Numbered from the stretch's first letter, positions 22,858-37,100 are shown. The stretch is DNA of 64,000 bases from Hydractinia symbiolongicarpus (GCF_029227915.1 NC_079879.1:32742501-32806500), one strand, 5' to 3'. Notes: a model not told the origin generated them from the sequence alone. A program made the numbers and translations.

Positions 22858-24714
22858 TTGCGTAACATTTTCGTACCAACTTATATTTAGCAATATGTTT
22901 CTGATATTACTAGGCTACATCGCTTTTAACAGTGAAACGACTGACTGTGGGATTAAATTGAACTGACTTTGGACTTTGACCTTATAAATGTGTTAAATGA
23001 GCCAATTGGACTCCAAGAAGTAACATTTTTCATAATTTGACACGATTGTTGGAACTCAGCGATTACACTGGCCGCTGTGATAGCGCTTTATTTAAAACTG
23101 TAGATAAATAAGTCATTTTTTACTGTGGGACAAATTCTAGCCGGTAGCGCGCTGACGAAATAGAGAAAGCTTCAAGAACTACATTTCATTGACTTTCTAA
23201 CGGTATCAGTCCGTTTGAGTTACAACGGTTGCGTCACATATTCGTATCAACATGTACTTCGCGATATGTTTCTGATATTACTAGGTTACATCGCTTTTAA
23301 CCGTGAAAAGATTGACTGTGTGACTTAATTGAACTGATTTTGGACTTTGACCTTATATATGTGATAAATGAGCCTATTGGACTCCAAGAAATAACATTCT
23401 TCTTAATTTGACATGATTGCTGGAACTCAGCGATTACACTGGCCGCTGTGAGAGCGCTTTATTTAAAACTGTAGAAAAATAAGTCATTTTTTACTGTGGG
23501 ACCAATCCTAGCCGTTAGCTCGCGCTGAAGAAATAGAGACAGTTTCAAAGACTATATTTCTTTGACTTTCTAACAGTATCAGTCCGTTTGAGTTACAAGG
23601 TTGCTTCACATATTCGTACCAAAATGGATGTAGCAATATGTTTCAGATATTACTAGGTTACATCGCTTTCAACAGTGAAACGATTGACTGTGGGACTTAA
23701 TTGAACTGATTTTGGACTTTGACCTTATTAATGTGATAAATGAGCCAATTCGACTCCAAGAAATAACATTCTTCTTAATTTGACATGATTGCTGTAACTC
23801 AGCGATTACACTAGTCGGTGTGATAGCGCTTTATTTAAAAGTTTAGATGAATAAGTCATTTTTTACTGTGGGACAAATCCTAGCCGTTAGCGCGCTGACG
23901 AAGTAGAATCAGTTTCAAAAACTACATCTCATTGACTTACTAACGGTATCAGTCCGTTTCACCTACAACGGATGCGTCACCTATATGTACCAACATATTT
24001 TTAGCGATATGTTTCTGATATTACGAGGTTGCATTGCTTTTAACGGTGAAACGATTGACTATGGGACTTAATTAAACTGGTTTCGACATTGACTTTGTTA
24101 ATGTGATAAGTGAGACAATTGGATCCCCAGAAGTAACATTCTTCTTAATTTGACATGATTGCTCGAACTCAGCGATTACACTGGGCGCTGTGATAGCGCT
24201 TTACTTAAAAATGTAGATAAATAAGTCATTTTTTACTGTGGGATGAATCCTAACCGTTAGCGCGCGCTAAAGAAATAGAGACAACATCAAAAACTACATT
24301 TCATTGACTTTCTAACGGTATCAATCTGTTTGAGTTACAACGGTTGCGTCTCCTATTCGTACCAACATGTATTGAGCGATATTTTTCTGATATTGCTAGG
24401 TTGCATCGCTCTTAACGGTGGAACTATTGACTATGGGCCTTAATTGAACTGATTTTGGACTTCAAACTTATAAATGTGATCAATGAGACAAGTGGACCCC
24501 AGGAATAACATTCTTCTTAATTTGACATGATTGCTCGACTTCAGCTTTCACACTGGGCGCTGTGGTAGCGCTTTACCTAAAAATGTAGATAAATAAGTCA
24601 TTTTTTACTGTGGGACCAATCCTAACCGTTAGCGCGCGCTGAAGAAATAGAGAAAATTCAAAAACTACATTTCATTGACTTTCTAACGGTATCAATCTGT
24701 TTGAGTTACAACGG
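22858..24714. repeat. Satellite pentamer HOR copy 2, 1857 bp
   Basis: Near-identical tandem copy of 21001-22857. I noticed only isolated changes, for example GTGATAGCGC becoming GTGAGAGCGC near 23450. It diverges from the pattern just after 24714, where TCTCCTATTCG replaces AACATTTTCG. Confidence 0.92.
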
Positions 24715-27700
24715 TTGCGTCTCCTATTCGTACCAACATGTATTGAGCGATATTTTTCTGATATTGCTAGGTTGCATCGCTTTTAACAGTGGAAAGATTG
24801 ACTGTGGGACTTAATTGAACTGATTTTGGACTTTGACCTTATATACGTGATAAATGAGCCTATTGGACTCCAAGAAATAACATTCTTCTTAATTTGACAT
24901 GATTGATGGAACTCAGCGATTACACTGGGCGCTGTGATAGCGCTTTATTTAAAACTGTAGATAAATAAGTTATTTTTTACTGTGGGACCAATCCTAGCCG
25001 TTAGCCGGCGCTGAAGAAATAGAGAAAGTTTCGAAAACTACATTTCATTGACTTTCTAACTGTATCAGTCCGTTTGAGTTACAGCCGTTTGCGTCACATA
25101 TTCGTACCAACATGTGTTTAGCGATATGTTTCTAATATTACTAGGTTCGATCGCTTTTAACAGTGAAACGATTGACTGTGTGACTTAATTGAACTGAATT
25201 TAGAATTCAAACTTATAAATGTGATAAATGAGACAATTGGACCCCAAGAAATAACATTCTTCTTAATTTGACATGATTGCTCGTCTTCAGCTATTACACT
25301 GTGCTCTGTGGTGGTGCTAAATTTAAAAGTGTAGATAAATAAGTCAGTTTTTACTCTCGGACCAATCCTAACCGTTAGCGAGCGCTGAAGAAATAGAGAC
25401 AACTTCAAAAATTACATTTCATTGACTTTGTAACGGTATCAATCTGTTTGAGTTACAACGGTTGCGTCACCTATTCGTCCAACATGAATTGAGCGATATT
25501 TTTCTGATATTGCTATGTTGCATCGCTTTTAACAGTGAAAAGATTGACTGTGGGACTTAATTGAACTAATTTTGGACTTTGACCTTATATACGTGATAAA
25601 TGAGCCTATTGGACTCCAAGAAATAACTTTCTTCTTAATTTGACATGATTGCTGGAACTCAGCGATTACACTGGCCGCTGTGATAGCGCTTTATTTAAAA
25701 CTGTAGATAAACAAGTTATTTTTTACTTTGGGACCAATCCTAGCCGTTAGCCCGCGCTGAAGAAATAGAGACAGTTTGGAAAACTACATTTCATTGACTT
25801 TCTAACGGTATCAGTCCGTTTGAGTTACAACGGTTGCGTAACATTTTCGTACCAACTTATATTTAGCGATATGTTTCTGATATTACTAGGCTACATCGCT
25901 TTAAACAGTGAAACGACTGACTGTGGGATTAAATTGAACTGACTTTGGACTTTGACCTTATAAATGTGTTAAATGAGCCAATTGGACTCCAAGAAGTAAC
26001 ATTTTTCATAATTTGACACGATTGTTGGAACTCAGCGATTACACTGGCCTGTGTGATAGCGCTTTATTTAAAACTGTAGATAAATAAGTCATTTTTTACT
26101 GTGAGACAAATTCTAGCCGTTAGCGCGCTGACGTAATAGAGAAAGTTTCAAGAACTACATTTCATTGACTTTCTAACGGTATCAGTCCGTTTGATTTACA
26201 ACGGCTGCGTCACATATTCGTATCAACATGTATTTAGCGATATGTTTCTGATATTACTAGGTTGCATCGCTTTTAACCGTGAAAAGATTGACTGTGTGAC
26301 TTAATTGAACTGATTTTGGACTTTGACCTTATATATGTGATAAATGAGCCTATTGGACTCCAAGAAATAACATTCTTCTTAATTTGACATGATTGCTGGA
26401 ACTCAGCGATTACACTGGCCGCTGTGATAGCGCTTTATTTAAAACTGTAGAAAAATAAGTCATTTTTTACTGTGGGACCAATCCTAGCCGTTAGCCCGCG
26501 CTGAAGAAATAGAGACAACTTCAAAAACTACATTTCATTGACTTTCTAACGGTATCAATCTGTTTGAGTTACAACGGTTGCGTCTCCTATTCGTACCAAC
26601 ATGTATTGAGCGATATTTTTCTGATATTGCTTCGTTGCATCTTTCTTAACGGTGGAACGATTGACTATGGGCCTTAATTGAACTGCTTTTAGACTTCAAA
26701 CTTATAAATGTGATAAATGAGACAATTGGACCCCCAGGAATAACCTTCTTCTTAATTTGACATGATTGCTCGACTTCAGCTTTCACACTGGGCGCTGTGG
26801 TAGCGCTTTACTTAAAAATGTAGATAAATAAGTTATTTTTTACTGTGGGACCAATCCTAACCGTTAGCGCGCGCTGAAGAAATAGAGACAACTTCAAAAA
26901 CTACATTTCATTGACTTCCTAACGGTATCAATCAGTTTGAGTTACAACGGTTGCGTAACATTTTCGTACCAACTTATATTTAGCGATATGTTTCTGATAT
27001 TACTAGGCTATATCGCTTTTAACAGTGAAACGACTGACTGTGGGATTAAATTGAACTGACTTTGGACTTTAAACTTATAAATGTGATAAATGAGACAATT
27101 GGACCCCCAGAAGTAACATTCTTCTTAATTTGACATGATTGCTCGAACTCAGCGATTACACTGGGCGCTGTGATAGCGCTTTACTTAAAAATGTAGATAA
27201 ATAAGTCATTTTTTACTGTGGGATGAATCCTAACCGTTAGCGCCCGCTAAAGAAATAGAGACAACATCAAAAACTACATTTCATTGACTTTCTAACGGTA
27301 TCAATCTGTTTGAGTTACAACGGTTGCGTCTCCTATTCGTACCAACATGTATTGAGCGATATTTTTCTGATATTGCTAGGTTGCATCGCTCTTAACGGTG
27401 GAACTATTGACTATGGGCCTTAATTGAACTGATTTTGGACTTCAAACTTATAAATGTGATCAATGAGACAAGTGGACCCCAGGAATAACATTCTTCTTAA
27501 TTTGACATGATTGCTCGACTTCAGCTTTCACACTGGGCGCTGTGGTAGCGCTTTACCTAAAAATGTAGATAAATAAGTCATTTTTTACTGTGGGACCAAT
27601 CCTAACCGTTAGCGCGCGCTGAAGAAATAGAGAAAATTCAAAAACTACATTTCATTGACTTTCTAACGGTATCAATCTGTTTGAGTTACAACGGTTGCGT

Positions 27701-28685
27701 CTCCTATTCGTACCAACATGTATTGAGCGATATTTTTCTGATATTGCTAGGTTGCATCGCTTTTAACAGTGGAAAGATTGACTGTGGGACTTAATTGAAC
27801 TGATTTTGGACTTTGACCTTATATACGTGATAAATGAGCCTATTGGACTCCAAGAAATAACATTCTTCTTAATTTGACATGATTGATGGAACTCAGCGAT
27901 TACACTGGGCGATGTGATAGCGCTTTATTTAAAACTGTAGATAAATAAGTTATTTTTTACTGTGGGACCAATCCTAGCCGTTAGCCGGCGCTGAAGAAAT
28001 AGAGAAAGTTTCGAAAACTACATTTCATTGACTTTCTAACGGTATCAGTCCGTTTGAGTTACAGCCGTTTGCGTCACATATTCGTACCAACATGTGTTTA
28101 GCGATATGTTTCTAATATTACTAGGTTCGATCGCTTTTAACAGTGAAACGATTGACTGTGTGACTTAATTGAACTGAATTTAGAATTCAAACTTATAAAT
28201 GTGATAAATGAGACAATTGGACCCCAAGAAATAACATTCTTCTTAATTTGACATGATTGCTCGTCTTCAGCTATTACACTGTGCTCTGTGGTGGTGCTAA
28301 ATTTAAAAGTGTAGATAAATAAGTCAGTTTTAACTGTGGGACCAATCCTAGCCGTTAGCGCGCGCTAAAGAAATAGAGAAAGTTTCAAAAACTACATTTC
28401 TTTGACTTTCTAATGGTATCAGTCCGTTTGAGTTACAACGGTTGCGTCACATACTCGTACCAACATGTATTTAGCGATACGTTTCTGATGTTACTAGGTT
28501 GCATCGGTTTTAACGGTGGAACGATTGACTATGGGACTTAATTGAACTGATTTTAGACTTTAAACTTATAAATGTGATAAATGAGACAATTGGACCCCCA
28601 GAAATAACATTCTTCTTAATTTGACATGATTGCTCGAACTCAGCGATTACACTGGGCGCTGTGGTAGCGCTTTACTTAAAAATGT
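24715..28685. repeat. Satellite, interleaved 2980- and 3353-bp duplications, first half
   Basis: Two overlapping duplications. Sequence 24104-25350 recurs at 27084-28330 (offset 2980 bp, 8 monomers; marker GATTGATGGA at 24901 and 27881). Sequence 25333-27482 recurs at 28686-30835 (offset 3353 bp, 9 monomers; marker TGCTATGTTGC at 25511 and 28864). The offsets differ by exactly one monomer. Confidence 0.88.
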
Positions 28686-30940
28686 AAATAAATAAGTCAG
28701 TTTTTACTCTCGGACCAATCCTAACCGTTAGCGAGCGCTGAAGAAATAGAGACAACTTCAAAAATTACATTTCATTGACTTTGTAACGGTATCAATCTGT
28801 TTGAGTTACAACGGTTGCGTCACCTATTCGTCCAACATGAATTGAGCGATATTTTTCTGATATTGCTATGTTGCATCGCTTTTAACAGTGAAAAGATTGA
28901 CTGTGGGACTTAATTGAACTAATTTTGGACTTTGACCTTATATACGTGATAAATGAGCCTATTGGACTCCAAGAAATAACTTTCTTCTTAATTTGACATG
29001 ATTGCTGGAACTCAGCGATTACACTGGCCGCTGTGATAGCGCTTTATTTAAAACTGTAGATAAACAAGTTATTTTTTACTTTGGGACCAATCCTAGCCGT
29101 TAGCCCGCGCTGAAGAAATAGAGACAGTTTGGAAAACTACATTTCATTGACTTTCTAACGGTATCAGTCCGTTTGAGTTACAACGGTTGCGTAACATTTT
29201 CGTACCAACTTATATTTAGCGATATGTTTCTGATATTACTAGGCTACATCGCTTTAAACAGTGAAACGACTGACTGTGGGATTAAATTGAACTGACTTTG
29301 GACTTTGACCTTATAAATGTGTTAAATGAGCCAATTGGACTCCAAGAAGTAACATTTTTCATAATTTGACACGATTGTTGGAACTCAGCGATTACACTGG
29401 CCTGTGTGATAGCGCTTTATTTAAAACTGTAGATAAATAAGTCATTTTTTACTGTGAGACAAATTCTAGCCGTTAGCGCGCTGACGTAATAGAGAAAGTT
29501 TCAAGAACTACATTTCATTGACTTTCTAACGGTATCAGTCCGTTTGATTTACAACGGCTGCGTCACATATTCGTATCAACATGTATTTAGCGATATGTTT
29601 CTGATATTACTAGGTTGCATCGCTTTTAACCGTGAAAAGATTGACTGTGTGACTTAATTGAACTGATTTTGGACTTTGACCTTATATATGTGATAAATGA
29701 GCCTATTGGACTCCAAGAAATAACATTCTTCTTAATTTGACATGATTGCTGGAACTCAGCGATTACACTGGCCGCTGTGATAGCGCTTTATTTAAAACTG
29801 TAGAAAAATAAGTCATTTTTTACTGTGGGACCAATCCTAGCCGTTAGCGCGCGCTGAAGAAATAGAGACAACTTCAAAAACTACATTTCATTGACTTTCT
29901 AACGGTATCAATCTGTTTGAGTTACAACGGTTGCGTCTCCTATTCGTACCAACATGTATTGAGCGATATTTTTCTGATATTGCTTCGTTGCATCTTTCTT
30001 AACGGTGGAACGATTGACTATGGGCCTTAATTGAACTGCTTTTAGACTTCAAACTTATAAATGTGATAAATGAGACAATTGGACCCCCAGGAATAACCTT
30101 CTTCTTAATTTGACATGATTGCTCGACTTCAGCCTTCACACTGGGCGCTGTGGTAGCGCTTTACTTAAAAATGTAGATAAATAAGTTATTTTTTACTGTG
30201 GGACCAATCCTAACCGTTAGCGCGCGCTGAAGAAATAGAGACAACTTCAAAAACTACATTTCATTGACTTCCTAACGGTATCAATCAGTTTGAGTTACAA
30301 CGGTTGCGTAACATTTTCGTACCAACTTATATTTAGCGATATGTTTCTGATATTACTAGGCTATATCGCTTTTAACAGTGAAACGACTGACTGTGGGATT
30401 AAATTGAACTGACTTTGGACTTTAAACTTATAAATGTGATAAATGAGACAATTGGACCCCCAGAAGTAACATTCTTCTTAATTTGACATGATTGCTCGAA
30501 CTCAGCGATTACACTGGGCGCTGTGATAGCGCTTTACTTAAAAATGTAGATAAATAAGTCATTTTTTACTGTGGGATGAATCCTAACCGTTAGCGCGCGC
30601 TAAAGAAATAGAGACAACATCAAAAACTACATTTCATTGACTTTCTAACGGTATCAATCTGTTTGAGTTACAACGGTTGCGTCTCCTATTCGTACCAACA
30701 TGTATTGAGCGATATTTTTCTGATATTGCTAGGTTGCATCGCTCTTAACGGTGGAACTATTGACTATGGGCCTTAATTGAACTGATTTTGGACTTCAAAC
30801 TTATAAATGTGATCAATGAGACAAGTGGACCCCAGAAGTAACATTCTTCTTAATTTGACATGATTGCTCGAACTCAGCGATTACACTGGGCGCTGTGATA
30901 GCGCTTTACTTAAAAATGTAGATAAATAAGTCATTTTTTA
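28686..30940. repeat. Satellite, second copy of the 3353-bp (9-monomer) duplication
   Basis: Repeats 25333-27482 from the TTTTTACTCTCGGACC mark through GTGATCAATGAGACAAG, then leaves the pattern at about 30835, where GAAGTAACATTC replaces GGAATAACATTC. Confidence 0.88.
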
Positions 30941-32533
30941 CTGTCGGACCAATCCTAACCGTTAGCGAGCGCTGAAGAAATAGAGACAACTTCAAAAATT
31001 ACATTTCATTGACTTTGTAACGGTATCAATCTGTTTGAGTTACAACGGTTGTGTCACCTATTCGTCTAACATGAATTGAGCGATATTTTTCTGATATTGC
31101 TAGGTTGCATCGCTTTTACCAGTGAAAAGATTGACTGTGGGACTTAATTGAACTGATTTTGGACTTTGACCTTATATACGTGATAAATGAGCCTATTGGA
31201 CTCCAAGAATAAACATTCTTCTTAATTTGACATGATTGCTGGAACTCAGCGATTACACTGGCCGCTGTGATAGCGCTTTATTTAAAACTGTAGATAACCA
31301 AGTTATGTTTTACGTTGGTACCAATCCTAGCCGTTAGCCCGCGCTGAAGAAATAGAGACAGTTTGGAAAACTACATTTCATTGACTTTCTAACGGTATCA
31401 GTCCCACAGTCAGTCGTTTTACTGTTAAAAGCGATGTAGCCTAGTAATATCAGAAACATATCGCTAAATATAAGTTGGTACGAAAATGTTACGCAACCGT
31501 TGTAACTCAAACGGACTGATACCGTTAGAAAGTCAATGAAATGTAGTTTTCCAAACTGTCTCTATTTCTTCAGCGCGGGCTAACGGCTAGGATTGGTACC
31601 AACGTAAATTAATTTGGGATTAAATTGAACTGACTTTGGACTTTAAACTTATAAATGTGATAAATGAGACAATTGGACCCCCAGAAGTAACATTCTTCTT
31701 AATTTGACATGATTGCTCGAACTCAGCGATTACACTGGGCGCTGTGGTAGCGCTTTACTTAAAAATGTAAATAAATAAGTCATTTTTTACTGTGGGACAA
31801 ATTCTAGCCGTTAGCGCGCTGACGAAATAGAGAAAGTTTCAAGAACTACATTTCATTGACTTTCTAACGGCATCAGTCCGTTTGAGTTACAACGGTTGCG
31901 TCACATATTCGTATCAACATGTATTTAGCGATATGTTTCTGATATTACTAGGTTGCATCGCTTTTAACCGTGAAAAGATTGACTGTGTGACTTAATTGAA
32001 CTGATTTTGGACTTTGACCTTATATATGTGATAAATGAGCCTATTGGACTCCAAGAAATAACATTCTTCTTAATTTGACATGATTGCTCGAACTCAGCGA
32101 TTACAGTGGGCGCTGTGGTAGCGCTTTACTTAAAAATGTAGATAAATAAGTCATTTTTTACTGTGGGACCAATCCTAACCGTTAGCGCGCGCTGAAGAAA
32201 TAGAGACAACTTCAAAAACTACATTTCATTGACTTCCTAACGGTATCAATCAGTTTGAGTTACAACGGTTGCGTAACATTTTCGTACCAACTTATATTTA
32301 GCGATATGTTTCTGATATTACTAGGCTATATCGCTTTTAACAGTGAAACGACTGACTGTGGGATTAAATTGAACTGACTTTGGACTTTAAACTTATAAAT
32401 GTGATAAATGAGACAATTGGACCCCCAGAAGTAACATTCTTCTTAATTTGACATGATTGCTCGAACTCAGCGATTACACTGGGCGCTGTGGTAGCGCTTT
32501 ACTTAAAAATGTAAATAAATAAGTCATTTTTTA
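30941..32533. repeat. Satellite 1593-bp unit with fold-back inversion, copy 1
   Basis: Starts at CTGTCGGACCAATCC and recurs from 32534, offset 1593 bp. That is four monomers plus 103 bp, and the extra 103 bp is exactly what the inverted insert adds (204 bp inverted plus a short filler, replacing 108 bp of normal monomer). The fold-back lies at 31309-31608. Confidence 0.9.
31309..31608. repeat. Fold-back inversion inside the satellite: 96-bp perfect inverted repeat
   Basis: Arms 31309-31404 and 31513-31608 are exact reverse complements, with a 108-bp spacer between them. The spacer itself is satellite in reverse orientation, so 31405-31608 is one continuous inverted piece. The left junction has 4-bp microhomology (GTCC at 31401-31404). 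The right junction has a short filler (around 31609-31614), after which the array resumes at GGGATTAAATTGAACTG, the base next to where the inverted copy begins. Confidence 0.95.
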
Positions 32534-34126
32534 CTGTCGGACCAATCCTAACCGTTAGCGAGCGCTGAAGAAATAGAGACAACTTCAAAAATTACATTTC
32601 ATTGACTTTGTAACGGTATCAATCTGTTTGAGTTACAACGGTTGTGTCACCTATTCGTCCAACATGAATTGAGCGATATTTTTCTGATATTGCTAGGTTG
32701 CATCGCTTTTACCAGTGAAAAGATTGACTGTGGGACTTAATTGAACTGATTTTGGACTTTGACCTTATATACGTGATAAATGAGCCTATTGGACTCCAAG
32801 AAATAACATTCTTCTTAATTTGACATGATTGCTGGAACTCAGCGATTACACTGGCCGCTGTGATAGCGCTTTATTTAAAACTGTAGATAACCAAGTTATG
32901 TTTTACGTTGGTACCAATCCTAGCCGTTAGCCCGCGCTGAAGAAATAGAAACAGTTTGAAAAACTACATTTCATTGACTTTCTAACGGTATCAGTCCCAC
33001 AGTCAGTCGTTTTACTGTTAAAAGCGATGTAGCCTAGTAATATCAGAAACATATCGCTAAATATAAGTTGGTACGAAAATGTTACGCAACCGTTGTAACT
33101 CAAACGGACTGATACCGTTAGAAAGTCAATGAAATGTAGTTTTCCAAACTGTCTCTATTTCTTCAGCGCGGGCTAACGGCTAGGATTGGTACCAACGTAA
33201 ATTAATTTGGGATTAAATTGAACTGACTTTGGACTTTAAACTTATAAATGTGATAAATGAGACAATTGGACCCCCAGAAGTAACATTCTTCTTAATTTGA
33301 CATGATTGCTCGAACTCAGCGATTACACTGGGCGCTGTCGTAGCGCTTTACTTAAAAATGTAAATAAATAAGTCATTTTTAACTGTGGGACAAATTCTAG
33401 CCGTTAGCGCGCTGACGAAATAGAGAAAGTTTCAAGAACTACATTTCATTGACTTTCTAACGGCATCAGTCCGTTTGAGTTACAACGGTTGCGTCACATA
33501 TTCGTATCAACATGTATTTAGCGATATGTTTGTGATATTACTAGGTTGCATCGCTTTTAACCGTGAAAAGATTGACTGTGTGACTTAATTGAACTGATTT
33601 TGGACTTTGACCTTATATATGTGATAAATGAGCCTATTGGACTCCAAGAAATAACATTCTTCTTAATTTGACATGATTGCTGGAACTCAGCGATTACACT
33701 GGCCGCTGTGATAGCGCTTTATTTAAAACTGTAGAAAAATAAGTCATTTTTTACTGTGGGACCAATCCTAGCCGTTAGCTCGCGCTGAAGAAATAGAGAC
33801 AGTTACAAAGACTATATTTCTTTGACTTTCTAACAGTATCAGTCCGTTTGAGTTACAAGGTTGCTTCACATATTTGTACCAAAATGGATGTAGCAATATG
33901 TTTCAGATATTACTAGGTTACATCGCTTTCAACAGTGAAACGATTGACTGTGGGACTTAATTGAACTGATTTTGGACTTTGACCTTATTAATGTGATAAA
34001 TAAGCCAATTCGACTCCAAGAAATAACATTCTTCTTAATTTGACATGATTGCTGTAACTCAGCGATTACACTAGTCGGTGTGATAGCGCTTTATTTAAAA
34101 GTTTAGATGAATAAGTCATTTTTTAC
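32534..34126. repeat. Satellite 1593-bp unit with fold-back inversion, copy 2
   Basis: Tandem copy of the preceding unit, matching through about 33675 and then diverging (GCTGGAACTCAG in place of GCTCGAACTCAG). It contains the second fold-back at 32902-33201. Confidence 0.88.
32902..33201. repeat. Fold-back inversion, second copy, arms slightly diverged
   Basis: Arms 32902-32997 and 33106-33201 at the same spacing as the first copy. The left arm now reads ATAGAAACAGTTTGAAAAAC where the first copy has ATAGAGACAGTTTGGAAAAC, giving two mismatches with its own right arm. The junctions match copy 1, so the two copies share a single origin. Confidence 0.93.
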
Positions 34127-37100
34127 TGTGGGACAAATCCTAGCCGTTAGCGCGCTGACGAAGTAGAATCAGTTTCAAAAACTACATCTCGTTGACTTGC
34201 TAACAGTATCAGTCCATTTCACCTACAACGGATGCGTCACCTATATGTACCAACATGTATTTAGCGATATGTTTCTGATGATACTAGGTTGCATGGCTTT
34301 TAACGGTGGAACGATTGACTATGGGACTTAATTGAACTGATTTTAGACTTTAAACTTATAAATGTGATAAATGAGACAATTGGATCCCCAGAAGTAACAT
34401 TCTTCTTAATTTGACATGATTGCTGTAACTCAGCGATAACACTGGCCGCTGTGATAGCGCTTTATTTAAAACTGTAAATAAATAAGTCATTTTAACGGTG
34501 GGACCAATCCTAGCCGTTAGCGCGCGCTGAAGAAATAGAGACAGTTTGGAAAACTACATTTCATTGACTTTCTAACGGTATCAGTCCGTTTGAGTTACAA
34601 CTGTTGCGTAACATTTTCGTACCAAACTATATTTAGTGATATGTTTCTGATATTACTAGGCTACATCGCTTTTAACAGTGAAATGACTGACTGTGGGATT
34701 AAATTGAACTGACTTTGGACTTTGACCTTATAAATGTGTTAAATGAGCCAATTGGACTCCAAGAAGTAACATTTTTCATAATTTGACACGATTGTTGGAA
34801 CTCAGCGATTACACTGGCCGCTGTAATAGCGCTTTATTTAAAACTGTAGATAACCAAGTTATTTTTTACGTTGGGACCAATCCTAGCCGTTAGCCCGCGC
34901 TGAAGAAATAGAGACAGTTTGGAAAACTACATTTCATTGACTTTCTAACGGTATCAGTCCGTTTGAGTTACAACGGTTGCGTAACATTTTCGTACCAAAT
35001 TATATTTAGCGATATGTTTCTGATATTACTAGGCTACATCGCTTTTAACAGTGAAACGACTGACTGTGTGATTAAATTGAACTGACTTTGGACTTTTAAC
35101 TTATAAATGTGATAAATGAGACAATTGGACCCCCAGAAGTAACATTCTTCTTAATTTGACATGATTGCTCGAACTCAGCGATTACACTGGGCGCTGTGGT
35201 AGCGCTTTACTTAAAAATGTAAATAAATAAGTCATTTTTTACTATCGGACCAATCCTAACTGTTAGCGAGCGCTGAAGAAATAGAGACAACTTCAAAAAT
35301 TACATTTCATTGACTTTGTAACGGCATCAGTCCGTTTGAGTTACAACGGTTGCGTCACATATTCGTATCAACATGTATTTAGCGATATGTTTCTGATATT
35401 ACTTTGTTGCATCGCTTTTAACCGTGAAAGGATTGACTGTGTGACTTAATTGAACTGATTTTGGACTTTGACCTTTTATATGTAATAAATGAGCCTATTG
35501 GACTCCAAGAAATAACATTCTTCTTAATTTGATATGATTGCTGGAACTCAGCGATTACACTGGCCGATGTGATAGCGCTTTATTTAAAACTGTAGAAAAA
35601 TAAGTCATTTTTTACTGTGGAACCAATTCTAGCCGTTAGCTCGCGCTGAAGAAATAGAGACAGTTTCAAAGACTATATTTCTTTGACTTTCTAACAGTAT
35701 CAGTCCGTTTGAGTTACAAGGTTGCTTCACATATTCGTACCAAAATGGATGTAGCAATATGTTTCAGATATTACTAGGTTACATCGCTTTCAACAGTGAA
35801 AGGATTGACTGTGGGACTTAATTGAACTGATTTTGGACTTTGACCTTATTAATGTGATAAATAAGCAAATTCGACTCCAAGAAATAACATTCTTCTTAAA
35901 TTGACATGATTGCTGTAACTCAGCGATTACACTAGTCGGTGTGATAGCGCTTTATTTAAAAGTTTAGATGAATAAGTCATTTTTTACTGTGGGACAAATT
36001 CTAGCCGTGAGCGCGCTGACGAAGTAGAATCAGTTTCAAAAACTACATCTCATTGACTTACTAACGGTATCAGTCCGTTTAACCTACAACGGATGCGTCA
36101 CCTATATGTACCAACATGTATTTAGCGATATGTTTCTGATATTACGAGGTTGCCTTGCTTTTAACTGTGAAACGATTGACTGTGGGACTTAATTGAAATG
36201 GTTTGGACATTGACTTTGTTAATGTGATAAATGAGACAATTGGATCCCCAGAAGTAACATTCTTTTTAATTTGACATGGTTGCTGTAACTCAGCGATAAC
36301 ACTGGCCGCTGTGATAGCGCTTTATTAAAAACTGTAAATAAATTAGTCATTTTTAACTGTGGGACCAATCCTAGCCGTTAGCGCGCGCTGAAGAAATAGA
36401 GAAAGTTTTGAAAACTACATTTCATTGACTTTCCAGCGGTATCAGTCCGTTTGAGTTACAACGGTTGCGTCACATATTCGTACCAACATGTATTTAGCCA
36501 TATGTTTCTGATAATACTAGGTTGCATCGCTTTTAACGGTGGAACGATTGACTATGGGACTTAATTGAACTGATTTTAGACTTTAAACTTATAAATGTGA
36601 TAAATGAGACAATTGGACACCCAGAAATAACATTCTTCTTAATTTGACATGATTGCTCGAACTCAGCGTTTACACTGGCCGCTGTGGTAGCGCTTTACTT
36701 AAAAATGTAGATAAATAAATCATTTTTTACTGTGGGACCAATCCTAGCCGTTAGCCCGCGCTGAAGAAATAGAGACAGTTTGGAAAACTACATTTCATTG
36801 ACTTTCTAACGGTATCAGTCCGTTTGAGTTACAACGGTTGCGTAACATTTTCGTACCAACTTATATTTGGCGATATGTTTCTGATATTACTAGGCTACAT
36901 CGCCTTTAACAGTGAAACAACTGACTGTGGGATTAAATTGAACTGACTTTGGACTTTTAACTTACAAATGTGATAAATGAGACAATTGGACCCCCAGAAG
37001 TAACATTCTTCTTAATTTGACATGATTGCTCGAACTCAGCGATTACACTGGGCGCTGTGGTAGCGCTTTATTCAAAACTGTAGAAAAATAAGTCATTTTT

